DNA of 64,000 nucleotides from Enterobacter chengduensis (GTDB taxonomy: Bacteria > Pseudomonadota > Gammaproteobacteria > Enterobacterales > Enterobacteriaceae), in NCBI RefSeq assembly GCF_001984825.2, contig NZ_CP043318.1, forward strand, positions 2,542,001-2,606,000, written 5' to 3'. The notes below the pieces were generated by a model. The model was not told where the DNA came from, did no database searches, and saw only the letters and a list, made by a program, of their open reading frames with translations. Of the stretch, positions 9,442-19,471 are shown piece by piece. Numbering within the stretch: the first letter of the stretch is position 1; the number at the start of each line of letters is the position of its first letter. The position numbers were made by a program, and so were the translations under genes.

Positions 9442-10182
9442 GTGGAGCATATTGATCATATCCTTATCGTCGATGACGACCGGGATATCCGTGAACTGAT
9501 CGTCGATTATCTCGGCAAGTCTGGTTATCGCGCGACGGGGGCGGCCAACGGCAAAGAGATGCGCGTCGTGCTGGATAAACAGCATATCGACCTGGTGGTG
9601 CTGGACGTCATGATGCCCGGTGATGACGGTCTTACGCTATGTCGGCAGCTGCGCAGCGGCAAACATAAAGATCTGCCTATTCTGATGCTGACGGCGCGCA
9701 ATGAGGAGACGGACAGGATCCTGGGGCTGGAGATGGGAGCCGATGACTACGTGGTGAAGCCATTTGTTGCGCGCGAGCTGCTGGCGCGTATCAAAGCGAT
9801 TTTACGCCGTTTTCGTACAATGCCGCCCAATCTACAGGTGACCGAAGCAGGGCGGCTGGTGACGTTTGGTGAATGGCAACTCGATACCGTCGCCCGGCAC
9901 TTAATCGATCCGGAAGGGATGATTGTCGCGCTAAGCGGGGCGGAATATCGCCTGCTGCGCGTTTTCCTCGATCATCCTCAGCGGGTGCTGACCCGCGATC
10001 AGCTGCTCAACCTGACGCAGGGGCGCGACGCCGAGCTGTTTGAACGTTCTATCGACCTGCTGGTTAGCCGGGTTCGCCAGCGCCTGAATGAAGATGCCCG
10101 CACGCCCGCCTACATCAAAACCGTGCGCAGCGAAGGCTACGTTTTTACCATGGCGGTCACGATTAAAGAGGCTCACGAATGA
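9442..10182 (+). CDS. OmpR-family response regulator
   Basis: A 246-residue transcription factor. The receiver domain (1-~120) shows the acidic triad D11-D13, the phospho-acceptor D55 in VVLDVMMPG, and the conserved Lys in DYVVKPF. The C-terminal winged helix (~140-240) ends with AYIKTVRSEGYVF. It resembles OmpR in layout but is a distinct paralogue. The start is GTG with GGAG 8 bp upstream. The histidine kinase begins inside its stop (ATGA), so both are made together. Likely targets are the flanking hydrolase and dipZ genes, which carry similar direct repeats upstream. Confidence 0.9.
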   Translation: MEHIDHILIVDDDRDIRELIVDYLGKSGYRATGAANGKEMRVVLDKQHIDLVVLDVMMPGDDGLTLCRQLRSGKHKDLPILMLTARNEETDRILGLEMGADDYVVKPFVARELLARIKAILRRFRTMPPNLQVTEAGRLVTFGEWQLDTVARHLIDPEGMIVALSGAEYRLLRVFLDHPQRVLTRDQLLNLTQGRDAELFERSIDLLVSRVRQRLNEDARTPAYIKTVRSEGYVFTMAVTIKEAHE

Positions 10183-11477
10183 GGTTTTGGCCGCGTTCTC
10201 TGCTGGCCCGTTTGCTGATCGTCGTGCTGCCCGGCCTGCTGCTGGCTAACGCCCTGAGCCTGACGCTGGTCATGATTGAACGCATGCACAGCGCCCGCTC
10301 GGTGATGCTCGGTAATCTGGAAAACGACGTCGCAACCAGCGTCGCCATTTTAGACCGGCTACCGGCCAGCGAACGCGCCGCCTGGCTGCCGCGGCTGGAA
10401 CGGGGTAACTATCGTTATATTCTGGGCTCAGGTGAGCCCGGCCCGGCGCCGACGGATACGCGTTCGCAGGATGCTATCCGTACCTTAAAAGCGACGCTTG
10501 CGGCAGAGTATCCGCTCAGCTTCACCGCCGTTCCCGGCGCCGTTTCCCACATCCAGGCGCATCTTACGCTACGCGATGGCTCGCCGCTGACCATTGACCT
10601 CATCCCGCGCATGCCGCCGGTCGCCAGCTGGCTGCCCGTGGTGCTCATCCTGCAGCTGCTGCTGCTCGCGGCATGCGCCTGGTTTGCCGTGCGCCAGGTC
10701 GTGCGGCCTTTTTCACAGTTTACCCGTGCGGTTGACTCCCTCGAACCGGGAGCCACCACGCCAATGGCAGAGAAAGGGCCGCTGGAAGTTAAGCGGGCAG
10801 CCCATGCGTTCAACGCCATGCAGGCACGCATTCAGTCTTACCTTAAGGAGCGGGCGCAGATCCTGGCCTCCATTTCCCACGACCTCCAGACGCCAATTAC
10901 CCGCATGAAGCTGCGGGTCGAAATGACGGAACAGCCTGAACTGCGCGACAAGCTCCTGAACGACCTTGATAACATGTCGCGCCTGGTGCGGGAGGGCATT
11001 GCGTATGCCCGGTCATCAGAATCCCTGGAAGAGACGACCCTGAAGCTGGAGCTGAACGCATGGGTCAACAGCATCGCCAGCGATTATCAGGACATCGGTA
11101 AAAACGTGCAGTTTCAGGCAGGCGAAGTCCGCTTACCGATTGTTACCCGCCCGCAGGCCCTTCGCCGGGTGATGACCAACCTGCTGGATAACGCCCTGAA
11201 GTTCGGGGAGTATGCCGTCATTACCCTTGATGCGTCATCTGCCGCACAGGTGATTATTCACATTACGGACGGCGGACCGGGGATCCCCGAGGCCGAGCTT
11301 GAGGCGGTATTGCAGCCGTTTTATCGGGTTGAAACATCGCGCAACCGCGATACCGGCGGAACCGGCCTCGGCCTTGCCATTGCCGCGCAGCTCACCGCTC
11401 AGCTGGACGGGAAGCTCCACCTGGCGAACCGGGCCGGAGGCGGGCTTGACGTATCCATTACGCTACCGCGCCGCTAG
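10179..11477 (+). CDS. EnvZ-like sensor histidine kinase
   Basis: An inner-membrane sensor of 432 residues. A first membrane segment (~10-32) and a second (~152-172) enclose a periplasmic sensor of about 120 residues. HAMP (~173-225), HisKA with the phosphorylated His234 in SISHDLQTPI, and an HATPase domain follow (N box NLLDNALKFG, G1 DGGPGIPE, G2 GGTGLGLAIA). All catalytic motifs are intact. The signal is not known. Because the flanking genes encode an exported hydrolase and a thiol-redox protein, an envelope chemical or oxidative stress is a reasonable guess. It overlaps the regulator by 4 bp. Confidence 0.9.
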   Translation: MRFWPRSLLARLLIVVLPGLLLANALSLTLVMIERMHSARSVMLGNLENDVATSVAILDRLPASERAAWLPRLERGNYRYILGSGEPGPAPTDTRSQDAIRTLKATLAAEYPLSFTAVPGAVSHIQAHLTLRDGSPLTIDLIPRMPPVASWLPVVLILQLLLLAACAWFAVRQVVRPFSQFTRAVDSLEPGATTPMAEKGPLEVKRAAHAFNAMQARIQSYLKERAQILASISHDLQTPITRMKLRVEMTEQPELRDKLLNDLDNMSRLVREGIAYARSSESLEETTLKLELNAWVNSIASDYQDIGKNVQFQAGEVRLPIVTRPQALRRVMTNLLDNALKFGEYAVITLDASSAAQVIIHITDGGPGIPEAELEAVLQPFYRVETSRNRDTGGTGLGLAIAAQLTAQLDGKLHLANRAGGGLDVSITLPRR

Positions 11478-11482
11478 CGAAT

Positions 11483-11517
11483 TGTACGGTTTTGTATCTC
11501 CCGCCGAGGGGGATACA
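11483..11517 (+). promoter_or_regulatory. Repeat cluster upstream of dipZ-like gene
   Basis: TGTACG and TGTATC stand 10 bp apart (11483, 11493), like the pair at 8276/8286. The second also forms an inverted repeat, TGTATCTCCC ... GGGGGATACA (11493-11502 / 11508-11517). There is no T-run after it, so an operator seems likelier than a terminator for the kinase gene just upstream. Confidence 0.4.
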
Positions 11518-11616
11518 GGGCCAGACAAAATCCGCGTTTTTACACATATCCTGAATACATCCGCACGATGAAATAGCCTCACTGCAGCGTCGCAGGACTT
11601 CTATCGTGAGGTTTCT

Positions 11617-12807
11617 ATGTTTCTGGTAATCGCTTTTCTGGGCGGGATGATAAGCCTGCTCAGTCCATGTACGCTCCCGGTTATCCCGCTTCTGTTCGCC
11701 GGTTTTCAGGGGCAGCGACGCCATATTCTGGCCCTGCTTGCGGGGATGATCGTGATGTTCACCCTCGTGGCGATGGTTGTCACCGTCGCCAGCGCATGGA
11801 TCGCCGAGGCAACCCTCGTCGGACGCTGGGTCGCCCTCGTCATCCTGGGCGTGGCCGCGCTGGCGTTAATTTCTCCGTCATTCGCCCAGCGTATTGCAGG
11901 GCCAGCCGTCAGCGCGGGTAATATGCTCAACACCCGAAGCGGCAGAACGCGCGGTATGGCATCGGCTTTTCTGGCCGGGCTTGCGGTCGGGCTACTCTGG
12001 TCTCCCTGCGCCGGGCCCATTCTGGGGGCGATATTCAGCATTAATATTGCGGGGCATTCCGCCATTGCGACGGGCGCGCTGTTGGCGGCCTATGGCAGCG
12101 GTTGCGCGCTGATGCTGGGCCTGCTCGTTTCAGGAGGCCGCAGGCTGATGGCGCCGTTAAGAGCTAAATCGGCGCTGATGGCAAAGCTGCGGCAGGGGGC
12201 GGGCGTGGTGATGCTGGCAGCTGTAGTGCTCAACGCCACAGGGATGACGTCGCTCCTCAGAGGGGCAAACGGCATCGCGGAGCGTCTGGAGACAAGGCTT
12301 CTGACGCTGGTGAAACCGACCAACGTGCCGGTGAAGCTCCAGCCGGTCGTGATGACAAAGCCCAGCAGCCAGTTGCCCTCATTGAGCGGGGGAACCGGGT
12401 GGATAAACGGTGACCCTGTCACGTCTGAATCCCTGCGAGGGAAGGTGGTGCTGATTGATTTCTGGACCTGGGACTGTATTAACTGCCAGCACACGCTCCC
12501 GCATGTGCGAGATTGGGCCGCGAAGTACCAGCCGCAGGGGCTGGTCGTGATTGGGGTTCACACGCCGGAATATCCCTGGGAAAAACCGCTCGCCTCGGTG
12601 AAAAACGCGGTCAATAAATGGCAGCTGCCGTATCGGGTGGTGACGGATAACAACTACCAAATCTGGAACGCTTTCGGCAACCAGTACTGGCCAGCGCATT
12701 ACTATTTCGATGCCAAAGGCCAGCTGCGCTATACCGCATTTGGCGAAGGCGATTATGAGCAGCAGGAAAAGGTTATCCAGCAGCTGCTCAAAGAGGCCCG
12801 GTCTTAG
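11617..12807 (+). CDS. DipZ-like thiol-redox membrane protein (CcdA + thioredoxin-like)
   Basis: Predicted to carry electrons across the inner membrane to the periplasm. The first ~210 residues are a CcdA/DsbD-type domain with about six membrane segments and a conserved cysteine in each half (C18 in LLSPCTLP, C131 in LWSPCAGP). The C-terminal ~140 residues form a TlpA/AhpC-like thioredoxin domain with active site WDCINC (C287, C290). This order matches mycobacterial DipZ; DsbD has an extra N-terminal domain that is absent here. The periplasmic partner is unknown. Position after the two-component pair and the repeat cluster suggests it belongs to that regulon. Confidence 0.87.
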   Translation: MFLVIAFLGGMISLLSPCTLPVIPLLFAGFQGQRRHILALLAGMIVMFTLVAMVVTVASAWIAEATLVGRWVALVILGVAALALISPSFAQRIAGPAVSAGNMLNTRSGRTRGMASAFLAGLAVGLLWSPCAGPILGAIFSINIAGHSAIATGALLAAYGSGCALMLGLLVSGGRRLMAPLRAKSALMAKLRQGAGVVMLAAVVLNATGMTSLLRGANGIAERLETRLLTLVKPTNVPVKLQPVVMTKPSSQLPSLSGGTGWINGDPVTSESLRGKVVLIDFWTWDCINCQHTLPHVRDWAAKYQPQGLVVIGVHTPEYPWEKPLASVKNAVNKWQLPYRVVTDNNYQIWNAFGNQYWPAHYYFDAKGQLRYTAFGEGDYEQQEKVIQQLLKEARS

Positions 12808-12813
12808 CCCCGT

Positions 12814-13572
12814 TCAGGGCTGACGCTGAGCCACAATAAACAGCCGCGGGAAAGGTAGCAGTATCTGCCCGTTTTCCTGGAGCGGATACTGCTCTTCCAG
12901 GAGCTCATGGTAGCGTTTCAGGAAACGTTTCTGCTCGCTCTCATTCAGTTCCTGAAGCCACGGGCGCAAGCCGGTGGCGCTGACCCAGTCAATGATGGCC
13001 TGGTGGGAGCGCATTTTATGGAAATAGGTTGTCCGCCAGATATCCACCTCACAGCCCGCCTCCGACAAAATGTCGTAATAGGCGTGCACGCCCGGCAGAG
13101 GTTCCCGGCCGCGATCGGGGTAGTCTTGCTCAAGCGCCACTTCGCGCATCGCTACGTGAGTCGGCTCAAGCCAGTTGTCTGGCATCTGGATCGCCAATAC
13201 GCCATTCAGCGCCAGCAGAGAAACAAGGTGCGGCAGGAGATCGTAATGGTCTGGGATCCACTGTAGCGATGCGTTAGCGTAGATCAGATTCAGCGGCTGG
13301 CCAGGCTTGTACTGGCGGATATCGGCCTCAACAAAACGGCAATCGGGTAACGCGGTGCGCGCTTCCTCGAGCATTGCAGGGGAGTTATCGACCCCGGTAA
13401 TCTGTGCCGACGGCCAGCGGTGCTTCAACAACGCGGTGCTGTTTCCTGGCCCGCAGCCCAGATCGGCGATGTTTGAAACCTCATCCAGAGGAACTCTGGC
13501 GAGCAACTCAGCGGCAGGACGCGTTCTTTCCGCGCCGTATTGCAGGTAAAGAGAAGGATTCCAGTCGGCCAT
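12814..13572 (-). CDS. tam: Trans-aconitate 2-methyltransferase
   Basis: Methylates trans-aconitate with S-adenosylmethionine, detoxifying a by-product that inhibits aconitase. It is 252 residues, the same as E. coli Tam, and very similar throughout. The SAM-binding motif is [11 protein letters not shown] (~37-47), followed by GVDNSPAML and [14 protein letters not shown]-like GGAGA precedes the ATG. It converges on dipZ with a 6 bp gap. In E. coli tam adjoins yneE; here they are separated by an accessory block. Confidence 0.95.
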   Translation of the reverse strand: MADWNPSLYLQYGAERTRPAAELLARVPLDEVSNIADLGCGPGNSTALLKHRWPSAQITGVDNSPAMLEEARTALPDCRFVEADIRQYKPGQPLNLIYANASLQWIPDHYDLLPHLVSLLALNGVLAIQMPDNWLEPTHVAMREVALEQDYPDRGREPLPGVHAYYDILSEAGCEVDIWRTTYFHKMRSHQAIIDWVSATGLRPWLQELNESEQKRFLKRYHELLEEQYPLQENGQILLPFPRLFIVAQRQP

Positions 13573-13655
13573 CTTCAGATCTCCGTTTTGCGTGTACCAG
13601 CAAGAATAGCACAGGCCGACACCCGCACTGAGGCAGGCGTCGGAACAGGAGCAGA

Positions 13656-14240
13656 TTACAGAATGCCTTTCAGCGCAACATGATAGAGGAGCATAATGGT
13701 CTTCCCGTCGACAATCCTGCCCGTTTCAATGCCGCGTAACGCTTCTTCAAGCGTCATTTCCAGCACGTCGATATCTTCTCCTTCAGCCTTGATCCCGCCA
13801 CCTGCGCCGGTTTTGTCTTTCGGCTGGTATTCGGCAAGATAGAAATAGAGTTTTTCCGTGACGGAACCCGGGCTCATATAGGCTTCAAAGATTTTCTGCA
13901 CGCCTGAAACCTGGTATCCCGTCTCTTCTTCCGCTTCTGCTTTTATGCGGCTTTCGGGATCCATGTTGTCCAGCAGCCCCGCGGCGGCTTCAATTAAGTC
14001 GTCCTCATGACCGTTAATAAAGACGGGGAAGCGGAACTGGCGAGTCAGGATCACCGTCTTTTTATCACGGTTGTAGAGCAGGATAGTCGCACCGTTCCCG
14101 CGGTCATAGACTTCCCGCTGCTGTCGCTGCCATTCGCCGTCACGTCGCTGCAGGTCAAAGGTGTATTTCTTAAGGACATACCAGTTATTTGACAGCACTT
14201 CACCGTTGATGATGCGCACATCTGCACGTTTTGATTGCAC
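13656..14240 (-). CDS. Nudix hydrolase, NudK-like (GDP-mannose pyrophosphatase family)
   Basis: A 194-residue Nudix enzyme closely resembling E. coli NudK, which cleaves GDP-mannose. Shared segments are [16 protein letters not shown] near residue 42 and the Nudix box beginning [10 protein letters not shown], with the metal-binding EAEEETGY. The first Glu of the classical box is Asp here. The start is GTG with AAGGAG 8 bp upstream. It is divergent from a DeoR-family regulator and shares its control region, so its substrate may be a sugar or nucleoside derivative linked to that regulator. It could be a NudK paralogue rather than the orthologue, because nudK lies elsewhere in E. coli. Confidence 0.85.
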   Translation of the reverse strand: MQSKRADVRIINGEVLSNNWYVLKKYTFDLQRRDGEWQRQQREVYDRGNGATILLYNRDKKTVILTRQFRFPVFINGHEDDLIEAAAGLLDNMDPESRIKAEAEEETGYQVSGVQKIFEAYMSPGSVTEKLYFYLAEYQPKDKTGAGGGIKAEGEDIDVLEMTLEEALRGIETGRIVDGKTIMLLYHVALKGIL

Positions 14241-14281
14241 GTTTGTCTCTCCTTACGTAGAGTAATCATAATAAACAGCAT

Positions 14282-14310
14282 TATCGTGCACAATCAAGAT
14301 AAAACATGCA
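14282..14310. promoter_or_regulatory. Candidate DeoR-family operator, divergent nudK-like / deoR region
   Basis: TATCGTGCA at 14282 and the weaker AAACATGCA at 14302 are 20 bp apart. The same nonamer, twice with identical 20 bp spacing, occurs before the DUF4406 gene at 15553-15581. Two helical turns suit a tetrameric DeoR-type repressor. The link to the neighbouring regulator is inferred. Confidence 0.5.
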
Positions 14311-14325
14311 ACATCAGGAATTAAG

Positions 14326-15087
14326 ATGCTCACCAGTCAGCGAAAACAATTGATCCTTGAAAAGCTCGGCGCCGAGGGCCAGGTCCAGTCTAAAGCGCTC
14401 AGCATTATCTTCGATGTCTCTGAAGACACCATTCGGCGCGACTTACGCGAACTGGCGGCAGAAGGGCGTTTGCAGCGCGTTCACGGCGGCGCGCTGCCGT
14501 CGTCTTCCGCTATTGTGCCTTTTGCGGAACGTCAGTCCGTCAAAATGGATGCCAAAAAAAAGGTGGCGCAGAAGGGCGCGCAGCTGATCTCTTCGGGTCA
14601 GGTGGTGATTGTTGACGGTGGAACGACCACCTCGGAGCTGATTACCTTCTTACCGCCCGATCTGCGTATCACCGTGGTGACGCACAGCCCGAGCATTGCC
14701 CTGGGGCTTGTCGATCATCCGTCTATAGAGGTGATTCTGATTGGCGGCCGGTTGTATAAACACTCGATTGTCGCCGTCGGCGCGGCGGCCATTGAAGGCA
14801 TCGAAAATATTCATGCGGATCTGTTCTTTATGGGCGTTACCGGGATCCATCCCGAAGCAGGGCTGACGACCGGCGATTTCGAAGAGGCGTGCATCAAACG
14901 TGCATTTTCCGGCAGAGCCGCCGAGACGGTCGTTCTGGCTTCGCCGGAAAAAATTAACACCGCGTCTTCGTTTGTGATTGGCGATGTATCCCTGGCGAAT
15001 ACCATTGTTGTCGAGGACGATACCGATCGTGACTGGGTGAACGCGCTATCGGAAAAAGGGGTATCGGTCGTGCTGGCTACGGCATGA
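14326..15087 (+). CDS. DeoR/GlpR-family transcriptional regulator
   Basis: A 253-residue repressor of the sugar-phosphate-responsive type. The N-terminal winged helix carries the family signature VSEDTIRRDLRELAAEGRLQRVHGGAL (~30-55). The C-terminal DeoRC domain (~75-230) is an isomerase-like fold with the phosphate-binding segment DGGTTTSELI and the late DLFFMGVTGI. Its effector is probably a phosphorylated sugar or nucleoside product. It is divergent from the Nudix gene and faces the DUF4406 gene. Repeats before both make autoregulation and local control likely. Confidence 0.88.
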   Translation: MLTSQRKQLILEKLGAEGQVQSKALSIIFDVSEDTIRRDLRELAAEGRLQRVHGGALPSSSAIVPFAERQSVKMDAKKKVAQKGAQLISSGQVVIVDGGTTTSELITFLPPDLRITVVTHSPSIALGLVDHPSIEVILIGGRLYKHSIVAVGAAAIEGIENIHADLFFMGVTGIHPEAGLTTGDFEEACIKRAFSGRAAETVVLASPEKINTASSFVIGDVSLANTIVVEDDTDRDWVNALSEKGVSVVLATA

Positions 15088-15118
15088 GCCAGCCAGATAA
15101 CTGACTGGCTCGGTTACG

Positions 15119-15481
15119 TTAAGCCTGAGGAATGCTCTCTAGCGTAGTATAGACCTTAAGGCCAAGTTTCCGGGCCACGTCAACGTCCATATCCGCCCCC
15201 TTAGACGCACCGGCAATACGATAAATCGCATCGCATTTGGTGATGAGCCGGTGAGCAACGTGGTAAAGCATTGATTCCGCGATCTCATCTCCCAACGATT
15301 TCGAGCCCGCGGCCGTCGCCAGCGGAAGGGCCAGCCACTCCCCAATCACCGGGACGTGACCTCTCTGGTAAATATCTAAGGCCGCGCGTTCAAGACGGGC
15401 AAGATTCTCATCAATACGAGCCTGATTGCCATCAGTGCCGCTTCGATAGGGCCCGGCAATTAAAATTAGCTGTTGTGTCAT
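15119..15481 (-). CDS. DUF4406 / nucleoside deoxyribosyltransferase-like protein
   Basis: A 120-residue Rossmann-like protein. The start LILIAGPYRSG and the late SKGADMDVDVARKLGLKVY are typical of DUF4406 and of nucleoside 2-deoxyribosyltransferase relatives, which act on N-glycosidic bonds of nucleosides or nucleotides. It is shorter than true deoxyribosyltransferases (~150-160 residues), so activity is uncertain. Two copies of the TATCGTGCA repeat lie 70-100 bp upstream, tying it to the adjacent DeoR regulator. With the Nudix enzyme it suggests a small nucleotide-salvage or clean-up unit. Confidence 0.75.
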   Translation of the reverse strand: MTQQLILIAGPYRSGTDGNQARIDENLARLERAALDIYQRGHVPVIGEWLALPLATAAGSKSLGDEIAESMLYHVAHRLITKCDAIYRIAGASKGADMDVDVARKLGLKVYTTLESIPQA

Positions 15482-15552
15482 AGATACCTCGTTACGTGTT
15501 TTTGCATGAGCTTGCAGGTTTGCTAGTGACTAAACGGAATGATAGCCGGCAA

Positions 15553-15581
15553 TATCGTGCACACACAAGAAGTATCGTGCA
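15553..15581. promoter_or_regulatory. Candidate DeoR-family operator upstream of DUF4406 gene
   Basis: Two perfect TATCGTGCA nonamers (15553-15561 and 15573-15581) spaced 20 bp start to start. The same word occurs in the nudK-like/deoR divergent region. The site lies in the 119 bp gap after the PACE gene and upstream of the DUF4406 gene. Confidence 0.55.
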
Positions 15582-15600
15582 TTAAGAAGATTGGTAATTG

Positions 15601-16044
15601 CTACATTACGGATCGTTTTCGTCCCACAAAGGTCCAACGCAGGTAGTCGTAAAGCCAGTTGTACAGCATCGTGTATGGCAGGAAAAAGAGCACAAGACCA
15701 ATCTCAACAAAAAATGCTTCTGTGATGCTTAAATCCAGCATAAACATAGCCACGGGGATCAGGGTGACGATAAGTCCTGTTTCAAAGCCAACCGCATGGA
15801 TAGCTCTCACGAGGAATGTACGTTGAAAGCGGTGTTTTTTCTGCAGGGAGTCAAAGAGTTTGTTGAAGAGAAAATTCCATGCGGTGGCGGTAAGTGCGGA
15901 GATCGCGGATAACGAGCCAGACTGGAGTACGGAAACGTTCATCAACCATGCCAGAGACAATGCGATGATAGTGTTGGCCGTTACTTCAAAAATGACGGCA
16001 TGGAAAATTCGTTCTCTATAACTTTTATCTAATTCAATTTCCAT
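15601..16044 (-). CDS. PACE-family multidrug/biocide efflux protein
   Basis: A 147-residue membrane protein with four transmembrane helices made of two bacterial transmembrane pair (BTP) units, the layout of Acinetobacter AceI, which exports chlorhexidine. Matching signatures are RIFHAVIFEVTAN in helix 1, with the conserved Glu20 that AceI needs for proton coupling, and RAIHAVGFETGLI in helix 3. Likely substrates are biocides or short-chain diamines; the real one is unknown. The ribosome site is weak. No regulator is directly adjacent, although a LysR gene lies further right. Confidence 0.88.
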   Translation of the reverse strand: MEIELDKSYRERIFHAVIFEVTANTIIALSLAWLMNVSVLQSGSLSAISALTATAWNFLFNKLFDSLQKKHRFQRTFLVRAIHAVGFETGLIVTLIPVAMFMLDLSITEAFFVEIGLVLFFLPYTMLYNWLYDYLRWTFVGRKRSVM

Positions 16045-16343
16045 AGGTTTACAGCGGGGGCGTGAAAAGGTTGAAGTATATCAGACGTCGTTAAACTGTG
16101 TTTAAACCTGCAGGTTGGCTTATGTGACTTGATGTGATGGCATCAAGGGGATTGCAACGCAAAATATAGCTTTTCAAGCCGCTCATTGACCAGGGTAATC
16201 ATGAATGCGAAAGCGTAGATTTCCTTTGAGATTATGTTGGTTCGCATAATGTATATTATGTTAAATTGCCTTCAATGATAAATATGTTCATAAGACCCTT
16301 CCACTAACTTGGATAAGCCATAGTGACGTATTTTTCCCTCCTT
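16045..16343. other. AT-rich intergenic stretch without a gene
   Basis: I see no coding sequence here. It holds an inverted repeat CATAAT-GTAT-ATTATG (16245-16260) and the word ATTATGTT at 16231 and 16255, which could be a remnant operator of the broken Bcr-like gene to its right or an operator for the PACE gene to its left. Confidence 0.4.
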
Positions 16344-18115
<1,772 letters not shown>

Positions 18116-19015
18116 TTACTGCCCCATAGCGGATATCAGAAAATCAATCAGGGCCTTCACTCTTTTCGTTTTACCCGCGTTTTTGGGGTAATAAAGATAC
18201 ACTGGCGGATAGGTTTTCCAGTAGCTCTCCATCACGGGAATAAAATGCTCCCTGTCGGGCTGTAACTGCCAGATGGGTTCAAACAAACGTCCAATTCCCA
18301 GCCCGTTACGGATCCCGTCAGCCATAACATCAATATCGTTGCTGATTAACTGACCGGGCATCTCAACCGTCAACTGCTCTCCGCGATCGTTCAGGATCAA
18401 CGGAAGGATGCGGTTGTTAGTGATGAAACGGTAGCCAATCAGCTTGTGTTGGCCTAGATCTGACGGCACCTCAGGCATTCCGTGCTCGCTGATATAAGCT
18501 GAGGATGCATATAACCCTTCACGAAAGGGTTTCATTAACGGTCGCGCCACTACCCCACCCTCAAGGATATCGCCAAAACGGATCCCAAGATCAAAACGCT
18601 CTTCGATAATATTCACGGTACCGTCGTAGACCGATATTTCCAACTGTATACCCGGATATTGCTGACAGAATTTCGCCATGGCAGGCTTAAGAATTAACAG
18701 ATAGGCAAAACGCGAGAGCGTGATCCGCACGATACCAGAGGGCTCCTGATTCTGGTCGCGAATGCTTTCAAGCGAATTTTCCAGCGACTCCACCGCCGCA
18801 GCGGTCTGTTCCAGCAGCAGCTGCCCGGTTTCCGTCAGCTCAATACGGCGCGTCGTACGCACAAAAAGCGGATGGCCAATATGCTCTTCCAACAGCTTTA
18901 GGGCATTACTTACTGAGGGCGGCGTAATTTCCAGTTTTCTTGCGGCTGCTGAAATATTGCCCTCACGTGCAATGCTCTGAAAGATGCGTATCTGGTTATA
19001 CAGGGCGTTATTCAT
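18116..19015 (-). CDS. LysR-family regulator of the redox cluster
   Basis: A LysR regulator of 299 residues. The HTH (GNISAAARKLEITPPSVSNALKLLEE) spans ~15-45, followed by the usual effector domain with DLGIRFGDILEG. I place the start at ATG 19015, which has AAGGA 7 bp upstream; the TTG at 19033 has no such site. It is divergent from the 19.1-23.6 kb gene set and is the obvious candidate to control it. The inducer is unknown, perhaps an aromatic or quinone-type compound given the enzymes encoded. Confidence 0.88.
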   Translation of the reverse strand: MNNALYNQIRIFQSIAREGNISAAARKLEITPPSVSNALKLLEEHIGHPLFVRTTRRIELTETGQLLLEQTAAAVESLENSLESIRDQNQEPSGIVRITLSRFAYLLILKPAMAKFCQQYPGIQLEISVYDGTVNIIEERFDLGIRFGDILEGGVVARPLMKPFREGLYASSAYISEHGMPEVPSDLGQHKLIGYRFITNNRILPLILNDRGEQLTVEMPGQLISNDIDVMADGIRNGLGIGRLFEPIWQLQPDREHFIPVMESYWKTYPPVYLYYPKNAGKTKRVKALIDFLISAMGQ

Positions 19016-19154
19016 AATGCATTCCTTGAGCAATCTCTGCCTGATTATTAAGTACAGCCTAATGATGCTTAAGTCAATCTCCCTCTAATCTTCCTGAAAT
19101 GCGCCTCTTATACTTTACTCTCTTTCTACACCGACCTGAGATCAGGAGACAAAG

Positions 19155-19463
19155 ATGCGTATTTTATGTCTGGATATCCCCGCTCCTGGAGCATCGCTGG
19201 AAAGCTATGCTCCGCACCTTAACGCTGAAGCGCTGCACGCCTGGGGATTGTATAAATCCGGCTTCATCCGCGACATCTACTTCCGTCAGGACAGACCTGG
19301 CGTCGCTATTTTTCTTGAATGTGACTCTGTCGATGAGGCGATGAACGTCATGGCCGAATTCCCGCTGGCAAAAGCAGGCTTACTAAGCTTCGAGTGCATT
19401 CCGCTTGGCTCATTTATTAACTGGGAAAATCTCTTTGCCGCTGAATTTAAAAATAAAGAGTGA
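19155..19463 (+). CDS. Small conserved protein, probable ferredoxin-like alpha/beta barrel
   Basis: A 102-residue cytoplasmic protein I do not recognise with certainty. The pattern of alternating strands and helices, with a central FLECDSVDEAMNVMAEFPLAKAGLL, resembles YCII- and muconolactone-isomerase-like dimeric barrels, where such a stretch forms helix 2 and strand 4. It is the first gene of the set divergent from the LysR regulator. Nine bases separate it from the DJ-1-like gene, so they are probably one operon. Confidence 0.65.
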   Translation: MRILCLDIPAPGASLESYAPHLNAEALHAWGLYKSGFIRDIYFRQDRPGVAIFLECDSVDEAMNVMAEFPLAKAGLLSFECIPLGSFINWENLFAAEFKNKE

Positions 19464-19471
19464 GGCCCGAT

